From positions 1,054,001 to 1,118,000 of the forward strand of contig CBDBES010000002.1 of NCBI GenBank assembly GCA_965204465.1: 64,000 bases of DNA, given 5' to 3'. The notes beneath the pieces were generated by a model. That model was not told the origin of the DNA, searched no databases, and saw nothing but the letters and a program-made list of their open reading frames with translations. The position numbers were made by a program, and so were the translations under genes. This document shows positions 1-8,809 of the stretch, piece by piece; position 1 is the stretch's first letter; every line of letters starts with the position of its first letter. Source of the DNA: CBDBES01 sp965204465. Its GTDB lineage: Bacteria; Spirochaetota; Leptospiria; Turneriellales; CBDBES01.

Positions 1-13
1 GACGCCAAGTGTT

Positions 14-130
14 TGGGGTGGAAATAAAAACATCCATGTTATGCACCCAAACCGCTTGTCTCTCCCAAAATAAGCTGGAAGAAGAAAGAAACAAAGCGCT
101 GTGCCCTTAGGGTGAAAAGGAAAAAATGGA
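14..130. repeat. Dispersed repeat copy in a gene-free stretch (1-356)
   Basis: I see no gene in the first 356 bases. This part carries pieces of a dispersed repeat. The 17 bases TGGAAATAAAAACATCC at 19-35 return in reverse complement at 14759-14775. The blocks CACCCAAACCG, TCTCTCCCA and GAAGAAAGAAACA further right return in reverse complement, in the same order, at about 40380-40438. The final CCCTTAGGGTGAAAA resembles 14737-14750 and 42357-42374. The family is therefore scattered between genes on both strands. Its origin (IS remnant or MITE) is not known. Confidence 0.6.
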
Positions 131-238
131 ATGGCATTCTATTTTTAGTGCAAAATAATATTAAATCGTTTTTGAAAGTTTTATTAAATCTCTCAATCTT
201 AAAAATTATGGGGAAGCGAATAAGTAGTGTAAAATATA

Positions 239-274
239 TGTACAAAGTACAGCCTAACGGCATTGGTTTCTACA
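239..274. repeat. Second short dispersed repeat
   Basis: The 30 bases at 239-268 (starting TGTACAAAGTACAGCCTAAC) occur as an exact reverse complement at 49773-49802, just outside an IS remnant. The 17 bases CGGCATTGGTTTCTACA at 258-274 occur again at 24132-24148, between two duplicated lipoprotein genes. I infer that this is the end of a mobile or repetitive unit. Confidence 0.6.
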
Positions 275-356
275 TATTTGAGATATTAGATACTTGACGT
301 AAAGATAAACTATCTGATAATGTCTATATTTACTGGTTTTTCAGAATTATAATATA

Positions 357-1331
357 ATGTATGCAATGCTTAAATGGCTTTTCTTTAAGATAGTTGCCTT
401 TTCATTTTTTCAGTTTACTTTTTCTGTTCATTCTAAAATTATAAATGATTTTATAGCCGTGGTAGGGGATCGTGGCATCACTCGTATAGATCTGGAAGAA
501 AAAATAATATTCATGAAAAAAAATTCTAAGAGCATCCCTAAAGATAAAAACCTCTTAGAGAACAAGGCAACGGATATTTTGATTGATCAAACCATCATTT
601 CAATTGCAGCGGAACAGGAATCCATTGTAGTTTCTAAAGAAAGAATTGATAATCAGATCGATAAAGAAATGAAAGCAAGGGGTTTTAAAAGTTTAGAAAA
701 ATTTAAACGAACGATTACAAAAATATTTAAAATGTCTTGGGAAGAATACCGCAAGTCATTAAAAGAAAGGATCATCGCAGAACAATTAGCCCAGCTAAAG
801 ATAAAATTCTCTCCTCCCACAGATAAAGAAATAAGTCAATGGTATGCAAAAAATAAAAACCAACAAATAGGGGATAGATTCAAATACAGGCTGATCGTGA
901 TTCCATTTAAAGCTGGGAATACACAAGATGAAATAAGAGCCAATAAATTGATCATAAAAGCAAAAAAAATGGCTAAAAATGATTTTGCTAAAGCCGCTCG
1001 TAAATATTCCAAACATCCTTCGGCCAAAAAAGGTGGTCTGGTAGGTTGGAAAAGGATTGATGAGATTGCTATATTTGATCGCTATTTAGCTGGATTGATC
1101 TCTCAAACCAAAATAGGCCAGGTCTCTCCGGAGATTGTGATCAAGGGGGCTTATTATATAGTAAAGGTTGAGTCAAGAAAACAAGTTCGTCTGCAAGAAG
1201 TAGAAAATCAGATAAAAGCCATTTTAACCAGAGAAAAACAGAACCGAGCCTTTGAAAAATGGCTGGTAAGAGAACGTAGTAGGCTCGGTGTAAAAATTTT
1301 TCTTGAAAATTATAAGCAATCTACCTATTAA
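357..1331 (+). CDS. SurA-like periplasmic chaperone with one parvulin-type peptidyl-prolyl isomerase domain
   Basis: The 324-residue protein has an N-terminal hydrophobic segment (about residues 5-22), then a helical SurA_N-like chaperone part (about 25-150), then one parvulin domain (about 170-275). Marks of the parvulin fold are the stretch RFKYRLIVIPF, KYSKHPSAKKGGLVGW and IKGAYYIVKVESR. E. coli SurA has two parvulin domains, so this is the one-domain form seen in many spirochaetes. By family it should help outer-membrane proteins fold in the periplasm. Either ATG 357 or ATG 366 could start it; no clear ribosome site separates them. Two bases separate it from the next gene, so the two are likely cotranscribed. 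Confidence 0.85.
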   Translation: MYAMLKWLFFKIVAFSFFQFTFSVHSKIINDFIAVVGDRGITRIDLEEKIIFMKKNSKSIPKDKNLLENKATDILIDQTIISIAAEQESIVVSKERIDNQIDKEMKARGFKSLEKFKRTITKIFKMSWEEYRKSLKERIIAEQLAQLKIKFSPPTDKEISQWYAKNKNQQIGDRFKYRLIVIPFKAGNTQDEIRANKLIIKAKKMAKNDFAKAARKYSKHPSAKKGGLVGWKRIDEIAIFDRYLAGLISQTKIGQVSPEIVIKGAYYIVKVESRKQVRLQEVENQIKAILTREKQNRAFEKWLVRERSRLGVKIFLENYKQSTY

Positions 1332-1333
1332 AC

Positions 1334-2968
1334 GTGAAATCAAATCCTGCTCTTTCAAAAATCTCTACAGAATATGCTGAAAATTTTCATATATTGATCC
1401 ATTTCTCCAGGGAAACATATCAATTTTGGAATTCTCTGTTAGATGGCTTGTATGATGATTTTTTATCCTCTGAAAAAATCATTCTTTTATTCAATGCATT
1501 TTGTGAAAAAGTAAATCGTTTGGACAAAACTGTTCATCTTTCTTTTCCAGGGGCAACAACTTTTACAAAAAAGGATTCACCATTTATTGGTCAATTAATA
1601 GACCAGATCAAAAAAGAGGTAAATATATTACCAGAACAGCATGAGCTATATTCGGCGCATAAGATTTTTAAAGCATTCCCCCATATTCAATGTATTGCTT
1701 ATATTGATTCTATTTTCCCTCTTTGGGATTTTCATATTTTTAAAGAGCTTTTATCTATTCATTTAAAATATGGAGCAGACTATAGTTTTGCAGAGAACCT
1801 GCCCCATGGAATTGTACCCACTATCATCGATCAAAGTTTGATCGAAGCTTTTTCTATACAGGATGAAAATATTCTGGATGATCCAAATGGAATGGTATTC
1901 CCATTAAGAGATCATCTGGAGAAAAATATAAATAAATTCCATGTAGAGATACATTATGAAGAACCCGATATGCGTATGCTACGCCTGGATATGGGCCTAC
2001 AGAATCTACGCTCTGTCGTAAAAACATATAGCATATTCGGAAAGACGAATGATATATACTCTCCCTATAAAGAATTGAAATCTATTTTAAAAAGGAATTC
2101 TACTATACTGCGTACATTGCCTTCTTATATCGAATTAGAATTGATATCTGATTGTGAATATGCATGCATATTTTGCCCCAGACAATACACTAAAATTGAT
2201 CCTGCCATTTTTTCGGATGAGTGTTTTCATAAAGTAAAAGAATATCTAAACCATAGCTTTGGGGATAGTTCTGTTTGTTTTGGCGGTATGGGAGAACCTA
2301 CCCAACATCCTAAAATATATGAATATTGTACTCAATTATTAAATTTAGATAAGCTTAAAAATCTGGTGATAGAGACAAATTTTTACTATTTAGAAAAAAT
2401 ATATGATCTGGTAGAACACCCTCAATACAATAAAATAAGATGGATATTGAATTTGAATAGTTTAAAGGATTATGGGAAAATGCATGGAGTGGATGATTCA
2501 TTTTTGGGGAAAATAGAAAAAAACTTAGATACATTGATCGAAAGGATACAAACAAAAGATCCTAAATATTTGAAAAATATTTATTTGCAAATGCTCAAAA
2601 TAAATGAAAATGAATCCGAGATCGATAGTATTTATGAATTCACCCAAAAAAAATCTATTTCCTTTTTATTACAAAAATATAACTCTTACATAGGGATGAT
2701 GCCTGAAAGAAGGGTTTCGGATATGACTCCTTTAGAAAGATCAGCATGCTGGCATTTGAGACGAGATATTTTTATTCGTGCCGATGGAAAAGTTTCTTTT
2801 TGCAAACAGGACATCCAAAATCAGAAAATACATGGAGATTTGAATTTGGCTTCTATTCAAGATATCTGGGAAAAGGGCAAGGATGACTGGGTTCAACATT
2901 ATAATCAAAAATATAATCAATCTCCTAATTGTATTCAATGCGATGAATATTTTACTTTTAATTTGTAA
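1334..2968 (+). CDS. Radical SAM protein of the spiro-SPASM type
   Basis: The protein has 544 residues. Its radical-SAM cluster motif is CEYACIFC (CxxxCxxC) near residue 275, followed by a GGMGEPT stretch that fits the SAM-binding motif. A C-terminal SPASM-like region runs from CWHLRRDIF through FCKQDIQ to CIQCDEYF, and should bind one or two more Fe-S clusters. About 270 residues precede the radical-SAM core. This architecture matches the family called spiro-SPASM protein, which is known only from spirochaetes and whose substrate is unknown. The start is GTG, two bases after the previous stop. It probably forms an operon with the SurA-like gene and priA. Confidence 0.85.
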   Translation: MKSNPALSKISTEYAENFHILIHFSRETYQFWNSLLDGLYDDFLSSEKIILLFNAFCEKVNRLDKTVHLSFPGATTFTKKDSPFIGQLIDQIKKEVNILPEQHELYSAHKIFKAFPHIQCIAYIDSIFPLWDFHIFKELLSIHLKYGADYSFAENLPHGIVPTIIDQSLIEAFSIQDENILDDPNGMVFPLRDHLEKNINKFHVEIHYEEPDMRMLRLDMGLQNLRSVVKTYSIFGKTNDIYSPYKELKSILKRNSTILRTLPSYIELELISDCEYACIFCPRQYTKIDPAIFSDECFHKVKEYLNHSFGDSSVCFGGMGEPTQHPKIYEYCTQLLNLDKLKNLVIETNFYYLEKIYDLVEHPQYNKIRWILNLNSLKDYGKMHGVDDSFLGKIEKNLDTLIERIQTKDPKYLKNIYLQMLKINENESEIDSIYEFTQKKSISFLLQKYNSYIGMMPERRVSDMTPLERSACWHLRRDIFIRADGKVSFCKQDIQNQKIHGDLNLASIQDIWEKGKDDWVQHYNQKYNQSPNCIQCDEYFTFNL

Positions 2969-2985
2969 AATATTTAAAGGTAGCT

Positions 2986-5061
2986 TTGGCTACTAAAATG
3001 TTAGTAAGATTGCTATTTGACCAACCAGGATATTATTCTATTCTTTATAGAGTACCAGAAAAGTTCATAAATGATGTCCAAAAATATAAAAGGGTTCTGG
3101 TACAGTTAAAGAATAAAAAAGAAGCGGCTCTGATCATTGATATCCTGGACGATGAGGAACCTTCTTTTAAAAACTACAATCTTGTCTTAAGGGTGATCGA
3201 TCAGCATCCCATAGTCAATGAAGAACAGATCAATATAGCCGAATTCATGAAAGAGCATTATTTATGTTCTATGGAAGAGGCTATTTTCAGGATGATACCG
3301 TCTGGCAGGGCGAATCGGGATCAGGCATTGGAAGATACATTGCCTCCTAAACCAGAAACGAAAAAACTACTCTCTGATCAGAGGCAAACCTTAGAGAAGA
3401 TCAATTCTTATCCTAAGGAAGGTCAACAACCAGGATTGCATTTAATATTTGGAGTCACTGGATCCGGGAAGACCAGAATATACATCGAATTGATCAATAA
3501 TTCACTGAAAGAAAAAAAAGGAGTCATATTGCTTTTGCCTGAGATTGCACTTTCCTATCATTTTCTGGAATTATTAAAGCCTTATTATCAATCCAAAATG
3601 GTGCTCCTTCATTCCAGTCTCTCAAAAAGTAAGAGGCTGGCCGAATATAAAAAACTTCAGAGAGGAGAAGCATTATTTGTAGTGGGTACCAGATCGGCTG
3701 TATTTGCGCCTGTTAAAGATCTTTCTTTGATCATCCTGGATGAAGAGCATGATACTTCTTATAAAGAATATCAGCGTCCGTATTATCATGCAAAGACAAT
3801 CGCTTGGCAGCGTTTAAAAGAGATCAGTAAATTGCATAAAAAATCAACTCAATTGATATTGGGTTCTGCGACACCGTCAATAGAAAGTTATTTTCTAGTG
3901 AAACAAAATAGGATGCAGATATATTTTCTGCATAAAAGAGCCACTGGATTGCCATTGCCTAAGATTCATTTGGTATACCATAATATTTTTGATTCGGAAG
4001 TATCCGTATTTTCAACCTTCCTGATCAAGGCAATCCAAACACATCTTAAGAAAAAAATGCAAGTGCTTTTACTTTTGAACCGAAGAGGCTACAATTATTT
4101 TGCTTTTTGTAAGAAATGCAGAAAGAGTATAGGTTGCAAAAGGTGTTCTATTTCACTGACTTATCATAAAGACAATATCTCGGTGAAGAACAAAAGAAGA
4201 TCTTTGGATGTATACTTGCAATGCCATTTGTGCGGCCATAAACAGGAATATCATCCTCTTTGTCCTAATTGTGAAAGGCCTTTAACTCTATTGGGGAAAG
4301 GTATTCAAAAGGTTGAAGACGCAATTGAATTTCATTTCCCAAGTGTACCCTATGCGCGCATAGACCAGGATACGGCCAGGACAAAAGATTATGTAAAGGA
4401 TATTTTAAAAGACCTTAGGGAAAAAAGAATTAAAATTTTGATAGGAACTCAGATGATCGCAAAAGGATTTGATCTGCCAGGAGTCACATTGGTGGGTATC
4501 TTAAATGCAGATGTTGGTTTAAATCTACCTGACTTTAGAGCGGTAGAAAGAGTGTCTCAATTGTTGATACAGGCTTCGGGACGGGCTGGAAGGCATTCTT
4601 CCGGAGAGGTGATCATGCAGACCATGCAAGCAGAAAATGAAGCCATTCAATATGCATCTTCTTATCGTTACCAGAATTTTTTGGAAAAAGAATTGCAATT
4701 GAGAAAGAAAATGAATTTCCCCCCTTATTGTAGAATGGTACGGATCACTATTAAGAGTGAAGATGAACAGAAATTAAAGCAATTTGTCAACCAGGTCCAT
4801 AACTATCTGCAGCATACAATTTACCAGAAGAATCTATTTAATGATGCTGCTGACTATAAGTTAGATGAAATATTAGGCCCAACCGCTGCCTCTATTTATA
4901 AGATCAGAGAGATGTATCGCTATCACTTACTCTTAAAGAATAAAAAGTATGCAGAATTACATACATTTACCAGGATACTGGAAGGCTATATGAGTAAGAT
5001 CAAGAAGAGCAATAATCTGGTTAAATATGAAATTGATATTGATCCCATAGATATGCTATAA
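2986..5061 (+). CDS. priA: Primosomal protein N' (replication restart helicase PriA)
   Basis: The 691-residue protein carries Walker A GVTGSGKT (about residue 156), a DEEHD helicase motif II, GSATPS motif III and the QASGRAGRHSSGEV motif VI. Between the helicase lobes sit the paired cysteines of the PriA zinc-binding insert (CKKC, CKRC, CHLC, CPNC). PriA binds stalled or D-loop forks and reloads the replicative helicase DnaB, which is encoded at 57449. The start is TTG with AAAGGT upstream; ATG 2998 is the alternative. E. coli PriA has 732 residues, so the length is normal. Confidence 0.95.
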   Translation: MATKMLVRLLFDQPGYYSILYRVPEKFINDVQKYKRVLVQLKNKKEAALIIDILDDEEPSFKNYNLVLRVIDQHPIVNEEQINIAEFMKEHYLCSMEEAIFRMIPSGRANRDQALEDTLPPKPETKKLLSDQRQTLEKINSYPKEGQQPGLHLIFGVTGSGKTRIYIELINNSLKEKKGVILLLPEIALSYHFLELLKPYYQSKMVLLHSSLSKSKRLAEYKKLQRGEALFVVGTRSAVFAPVKDLSLIILDEEHDTSYKEYQRPYYHAKTIAWQRLKEISKLHKKSTQLILGSATPSIESYFLVKQNRMQIYFLHKRATGLPLPKIHLVYHNIFDSEVSVFSTFLIKAIQTHLKKKMQVLLLLNRRGYNYFAFCKKCRKSIGCKRCSISLTYHKDNISVKNKRRSLDVYLQCHLCGHKQEYHPLCPNCERPLTLLGKGIQKVEDAIEFHFPSVPYARIDQDTARTKDYVKDILKDLREKRIKILIGTQMIAKGFDLPGVTLVGILNADVGLNLPDFRAVERVSQLLIQASGRAGRHSSGEVIMQTMQAENEAIQYASSYRYQNFLEKELQLRKKMNFPPYCRMVRITIKSEDEQKLKQFVNQVHNYLQHTIYQKNLFNDAADYKLDEILGPTAASIYKIREMYRYHLLLKNKKYAELHTFTRILEGYMSKIKKSNNLVKYEIDIDPIDML

Positions 5062-5178
5062 TAAAATAGGCAAAAAGCCAATAACCTGAATTGTACATCA
5101 TCTACCAAATCAACTTAATTTTACCTTTACAGTAAGTAACTTTTCACAGACAAGGTAATTTTTATAAATTATTCGGAT

Positions 5179-5787
5179 ATGCAAAAAGTTTTTAAGAGAA
5201 TACATATTTTAATCATATTTGGTTTCCTTTTTTTATTTGGGGCCAATATACAAGCTCAATATAAATTAGATGCCTATAGATTTATACCTCAGATAGGAAT
5301 TTGGTTTGGACCAGTAGCCCCTTTGCCTGGTACACAATATAGTGATGTCTTAAAGACGAGTTTTGGAGGAGGGCTTTTCGTAAGATTTAATTTTCCAACT
5401 GACACGTGGCGATTAGAGGCTGCTTCTTCCTTTAGCTATTATGGATCAGATGATACGCAGGCATTGATATCTATCCCTACTTATGGAGCCATTTCTTATT
5501 TTCTTCCCATTGAATTTCCATTGAAGTTTCAGTTGAAACTAGGCATGGGGGCAAATCATTTTAAGAATCGCCCTGAAAGGCATCAAAATACATATCCTGC
5601 TATCTTTTCTGGTTTTGAAATGTATTTTCCTGCCGGAAAATATGTAAATATGGGTCTAAGAATTGATTATTATTTTATAATCGAAAGTCATATTGACCTC
5701 CCACCAGAGAATCCGGATCTAAAAATTGTGAATGCTCATTTTTTCAATGTAGGCATTTCTATAAGCTTTAATATTCCATCAAGTTAA
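5179..5787 (+). CDS. Secreted protein, probable small outer-membrane beta-barrel
   Basis: The 202-residue product begins with a clear signal peptide (KRIHILIIFGFLFLFGANIQAQ, cleavage likely after the AQA-like site near residue 27). The rest alternates short aromatic-rich beta strands with turns and ends in ISISFNIPSS, as in opacity-type porins. I do not recognise a specific family. The genes downstream encode a lipoprotein and a regulator, but the 117-base gap upstream suggests its own promoter. Confidence 0.6.
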   Translation: MQKVFKRIHILIIFGFLFLFGANIQAQYKLDAYRFIPQIGIWFGPVAPLPGTQYSDVLKTSFGGGLFVRFNFPTDTWRLEAASSFSYYGSDDTQALISIPTYGAISYFLPIEFPLKFQLKLGMGANHFKNRPERHQNTYPAIFSGFEMYFPAGKYVNMGLRIDYYFIIESHIDLPPENPDLKIVNAHFFNVGISISFNIPSS

Positions 5788-5795
5788 CTTAGGAG

Positions 5796-7028
5796 GTGAA
5801 GATTATTTTAAGAATACTAACTTTAGTTTCTCTCCCTTTTTTTGTTTGCTGTAGCTCTTTCCCTGTATTGTCTGAATTACTTAATTCAAGATTATCTTTG
5901 ATTTTGAAAGGAACTTATGAAACAAATGATCCCTATCCCTGGAATGATATCATTTATAACAATGAGTATGTTGAGCAAGAACCTTTAGCTTCTAATTTAA
6001 ATATTGCAGTTAATAGTAATGATTTGAAACTTTATTTAGATATCGCCAGAATAGTCGTTTCTGAAAAAAATCCTACTAATTTTATAGACATTGATGAAAA
6101 TGATCAAAGGAATTTTGCTATAGAAAGACAATTATTATGTGCTTCTAATATATCTATTGATGATAAAGAATTAAAAGAATGCATTGGAACAAATGGTATC
6201 GAAAAACTCGATGCTTTTTTTGAAGAAGGTTTTTCTTATCCAGCAAAAGACCTGGAAGTAAAAGAGTATAAATCCATGGCCATATTACTGCGTAAATTTG
6301 TAAGCAGACCTTCTTTTACCTATAATGCATCATTAGAAGAAACACAAGAAGATACATTATTTGACAATAGAGATATATACGGTAGTAATATAAAACAATT
6401 CTATGATTATCGAAAAGAAGATGACTCTAATTCAACACCATCTCGTTTTTTTTATTTGTATAAAAATGATCTTAAGCTGATCATCCCGGATACGAATGCT
6501 CCTTTTACGTTAGAGATTAGAATTTTTTTAAAAAACCTACTCATGAAACATATCGTAAAAGATGGCAACAACAGAACTACATTCATTGGACCATCTGATT
6601 GGTTGGAATATCATGAATATGATAACACTTCCTCTAATCCCCCTATTAATCAAAGACTAGGAGGAACTATATTGATCGGGGTCAGAATCTATTCTAATAT
6701 GCAAGTAAATGATCTTTTAATAAGAAATTTTAATGCGGAAAGATGTATTGGTGGATTATCTTATTTTGCTTTGATACCCGCAGGAGAAACATTTAATATT
6801 TCAAAACTACCCTTGGTTGCAACCAGAACGAGTGCGCTTTCAATAAAAAATATCTCTTTTGGAGAATATGATCTCTATATAACTCAGGATAAGAAAGAGC
6901 AAGCCTCTAATGGCTTGGAAGATGGAGAAGATGGTTTCCCTGAATCTCATAGAATATGTAAAATGAATATAAATATTACTCCAGAAGAGGTACAAGAAGT
7001 GGATGTATCTGACTGTGAGTGCCCTTAA
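5796..7028 (+). CDS. Putative lipoprotein of unknown function
   Basis: The 410-residue product has a short signal sequence ending in LPFFVCCS, a plausible spirochaete lipobox with Cys18 or Cys19 as the lipidated residue. The mature part is acidic and Asn/Asp-rich, with no family that I recognise. The start is uncertain. The strong ribosome site AGGAGG lies at 5791-5796 and overlaps the GTG at 5796, which is too close for normal use. In-frame ATT codons at 5802 and 5805 sit 5 and 8 bases beyond it. No ATG, GTG or TTG lies between the GTG and the lipobox. Confidence 0.65.
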   Translation: MKIILRILTLVSLPFFVCCSSFPVLSELLNSRLSLILKGTYETNDPYPWNDIIYNNEYVEQEPLASNLNIAVNSNDLKLYLDIARIVVSEKNPTNFIDIDENDQRNFAIERQLLCASNISIDDKELKECIGTNGIEKLDAFFEEGFSYPAKDLEVKEYKSMAILLRKFVSRPSFTYNASLEETQEDTLFDNRDIYGSNIKQFYDYRKEDDSNSTPSRFFYLYKNDLKLIIPDTNAPFTLEIRIFLKNLLMKHIVKDGNNRTTFIGPSDWLEYHEYDNTSSNPPINQRLGGTILIGVRIYSNMQVNDLLIRNFNAERCIGGLSYFALIPAGETFNISKLPLVATRTSALSIKNISFGEYDLYITQDKKEQASNGLEDGEDGFPESHRICKMNINITPEEVQEVDVSDCECP

Positions 7029-7031
7029 ATT

Positions 7032-7457
7032 TTGATCGTGTCTTCTGAAATATCCAAACATAAGTTTTATTCGCATCCCAGGTACGTACGTTGTATGCGT
7101 AAATATGCATTTCAGTTTGCCCATGATCTTGGATTCTCAAAATTAGAGGCCTATAACATACAGGTAGCTTTTACAGAGGCTCTAAATAATGTGATCCAAC
7201 ATGCATATAAACGATGCTATGAAATGCCCATTTTGGTAGAATTTCATAAATATTCCAATCGGATTGAAATCCATATCAGAGACTATGGTATAAGAACTCC
7301 CCGATCAGAAATAAAATCAAGGCCATTAGATGAATTCAGAGAAGGGGGTCTGGGGGTTTATCTCATGGAAGAATTCATGGACTACTTGAATTATGATACC
7401 TCTTATTCCAAGGGTACAAAATTGATCATGACCAAGCACCTACAAAATAAGGAATGA
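7032..7457 (+). CDS. RsbW/SpoIIAB-like anti-sigma factor serine kinase (HATPase_c_2)
   Basis: The 141-residue protein shows the GHKL ATPase boxes in order: N box EALNNVIQHAY, G1 box IRDYG and G2 box GGLGVYLME. This fits the single-domain kinases that bind sigma factors or phosphorylate STAS antagonists in partner-switching systems. A STAS protein lies nearby at 10111-10521 and might be its partner (inference only). The start is TTG 7032 or GTG 7038. Its stop overlaps the next ATG by four bases (ATGA), indicating translational coupling with the membrane protein that follows. Confidence 0.8.
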   Translation: MIVSSEISKHKFYSHPRYVRCMRKYAFQFAHDLGFSKLEAYNIQVAFTEALNNVIQHAYKRCYEMPILVEFHKYSNRIEIHIRDYGIRTPRSEIKSRPLDEFREGGLGVYLMEEFMDYLNYDTSYSKGTKLIMTKHLQNKE

Positions 7458-8809
7458 TATTCATCCTATATCCTATTTTATTTCTTTATTTTTTCTGCTT
7501 TGCTTCTACCCTCCAACCCATTTTGAAAATTTTTATGATCAATGGGCATGATTTTGGATCTTATACATTGGCCCAATTATTGTTCTGTTGCTTTCTATCG
7601 TGGCTCATTATTTTTGTTAGCAAAAGGGGTAAAAAGGATGAAGAAAAGGGAATCACCAGGATCAATCTAAAAGATAAAGACATACTCATATTCATTATAT
7701 TTGCGATCATTTCTGGCTTTTCACTCAGATTATATTCTATGCTACAACCTTGGTTTACCACAGACATTGCCCGCTATTTTTCAGACGGATTCAATATAGA
7801 TCAGGGTAAAAATCCTTATACGGATCCTATTGCTGGGGACAAAGTTGCCTATCCCCAATTAAGAACAATTTATCCTGTTTTGTCTCAATTTTTCTTTTAT
7901 GTAGGGTACAAAATTTTGCCGCAGGAGAAAATATATAAATATCTGTTTGGATTGCTGGAAATCTGCATGTTATTATGGATCTATAGGGTATTTATTTTTA
8001 GAAAATCATACCTGACCAAAAGAAGACTCTTATTATTTTCTTTTTTTACCTTAAATCCTTTAAGTATATATGAATGCCATGCAGAAGGACATGTTGAAAT
8101 TGCCTCTGTATTTCCTTTTTTATGGGGCGCTACTTTAATTCATTTAAGAAGAACCAATAGGATCATTCTTCCTGCTTTTTTAAGCTATATTTCTTTTCTC
8201 ACTAAATTTTATGGTATAATATTATATCCGCTTATTTTACTTGGGAAATTCAGATATTCTAATCCATATCAATGGAAAAAAAAAGTTAAATTTACTTTGT
8301 TTCTTGTCTTGGGGATCGTCTCTTTATTTGTTGTATGGATAGGTGTTTTTCCTTTTTTTACTTCTGATCTGACCAGAAACCAGTCTGGATTATATACTTA
8401 TCTGGATTTTTGGTATTTCAATCATTTTATCATTCATCTTTTACAGCAATTTCTCTCGGATACTTTTAATATTTTAAAATCTCTTCAATGGCTCATTATC
8501 GTGTTTGGCGCTTTGGCCTTTATCTTTTGGTTTGTGGGTAAGATCAGCACCCATGAGTATTTGACATATTGTATAGCATCCTTCCTGATATTTTTTCCTG
8601 TGCAACATCCCTGGTATTTTTTATTATCATTTTATGTGATTTTATTTTCCAGACGCTATATGTTTTTTGGAATGCTGTTATCTTCCAGTATAGGAATAAG
8701 CTATATTTCTTACGGTGGTCAGTCTGTTTTCATTACTTCTTTGGCACCATGGTTGTTTGCTTTTATATTGACTAAAATGTTAAATAAAAAGGTCAATAGA
8801 ACTTTTTGA
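7454..8809 (+). CDS. Polytopic membrane protein, probable GT-C-type glycosyltransferase
   Basis: The 451-residue protein has about ten hydrophobic segments. The first large extracytoplasmic loop contains DIARYFSDGFNIDQGKNPY, matching the acidic DxxxYxxDG and GxNPY pattern of GT-C/DUF2029-like mannosyl- and glucosyltransferases that use lipid-linked sugars. A glycan role would suit the DegT-family gene opposite. The 3' end overlaps the convergent gene by 17 bases (8793-8809). The specific sugar cannot be inferred. Confidence 0.65.
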   Translation: MIFILYPILFLYFFCFASTLQPILKIFMINGHDFGSYTLAQLLFCCFLSWLIIFVSKRGKKDEEKGITRINLKDKDILIFIIFAIISGFSLRLYSMLQPWFTTDIARYFSDGFNIDQGKNPYTDPIAGDKVAYPQLRTIYPVLSQFFFYVGYKILPQEKIYKYLFGLLEICMLLWIYRVFIFRKSYLTKRRLLLFSFFTLNPLSIYECHAEGHVEIASVFPFLWGATLIHLRRTNRIILPAFLSYISFLTKFYGIILYPLILLGKFRYSNPYQWKKKVKFTLFLVLGIVSLFVVWIGVFPFFTSDLTRNQSGLYTYLDFWYFNHFIIHLLQQFLSDTFNILKSLQWLIIVFGALAFIFWFVGKISTHEYLTYCIASFLIFFPVQHPWYFLLSFYVILFSRRYMFFGMLLSSSIGISYISYGGQSVFITSLAPWLFAFILTKMLNKKVNRTF

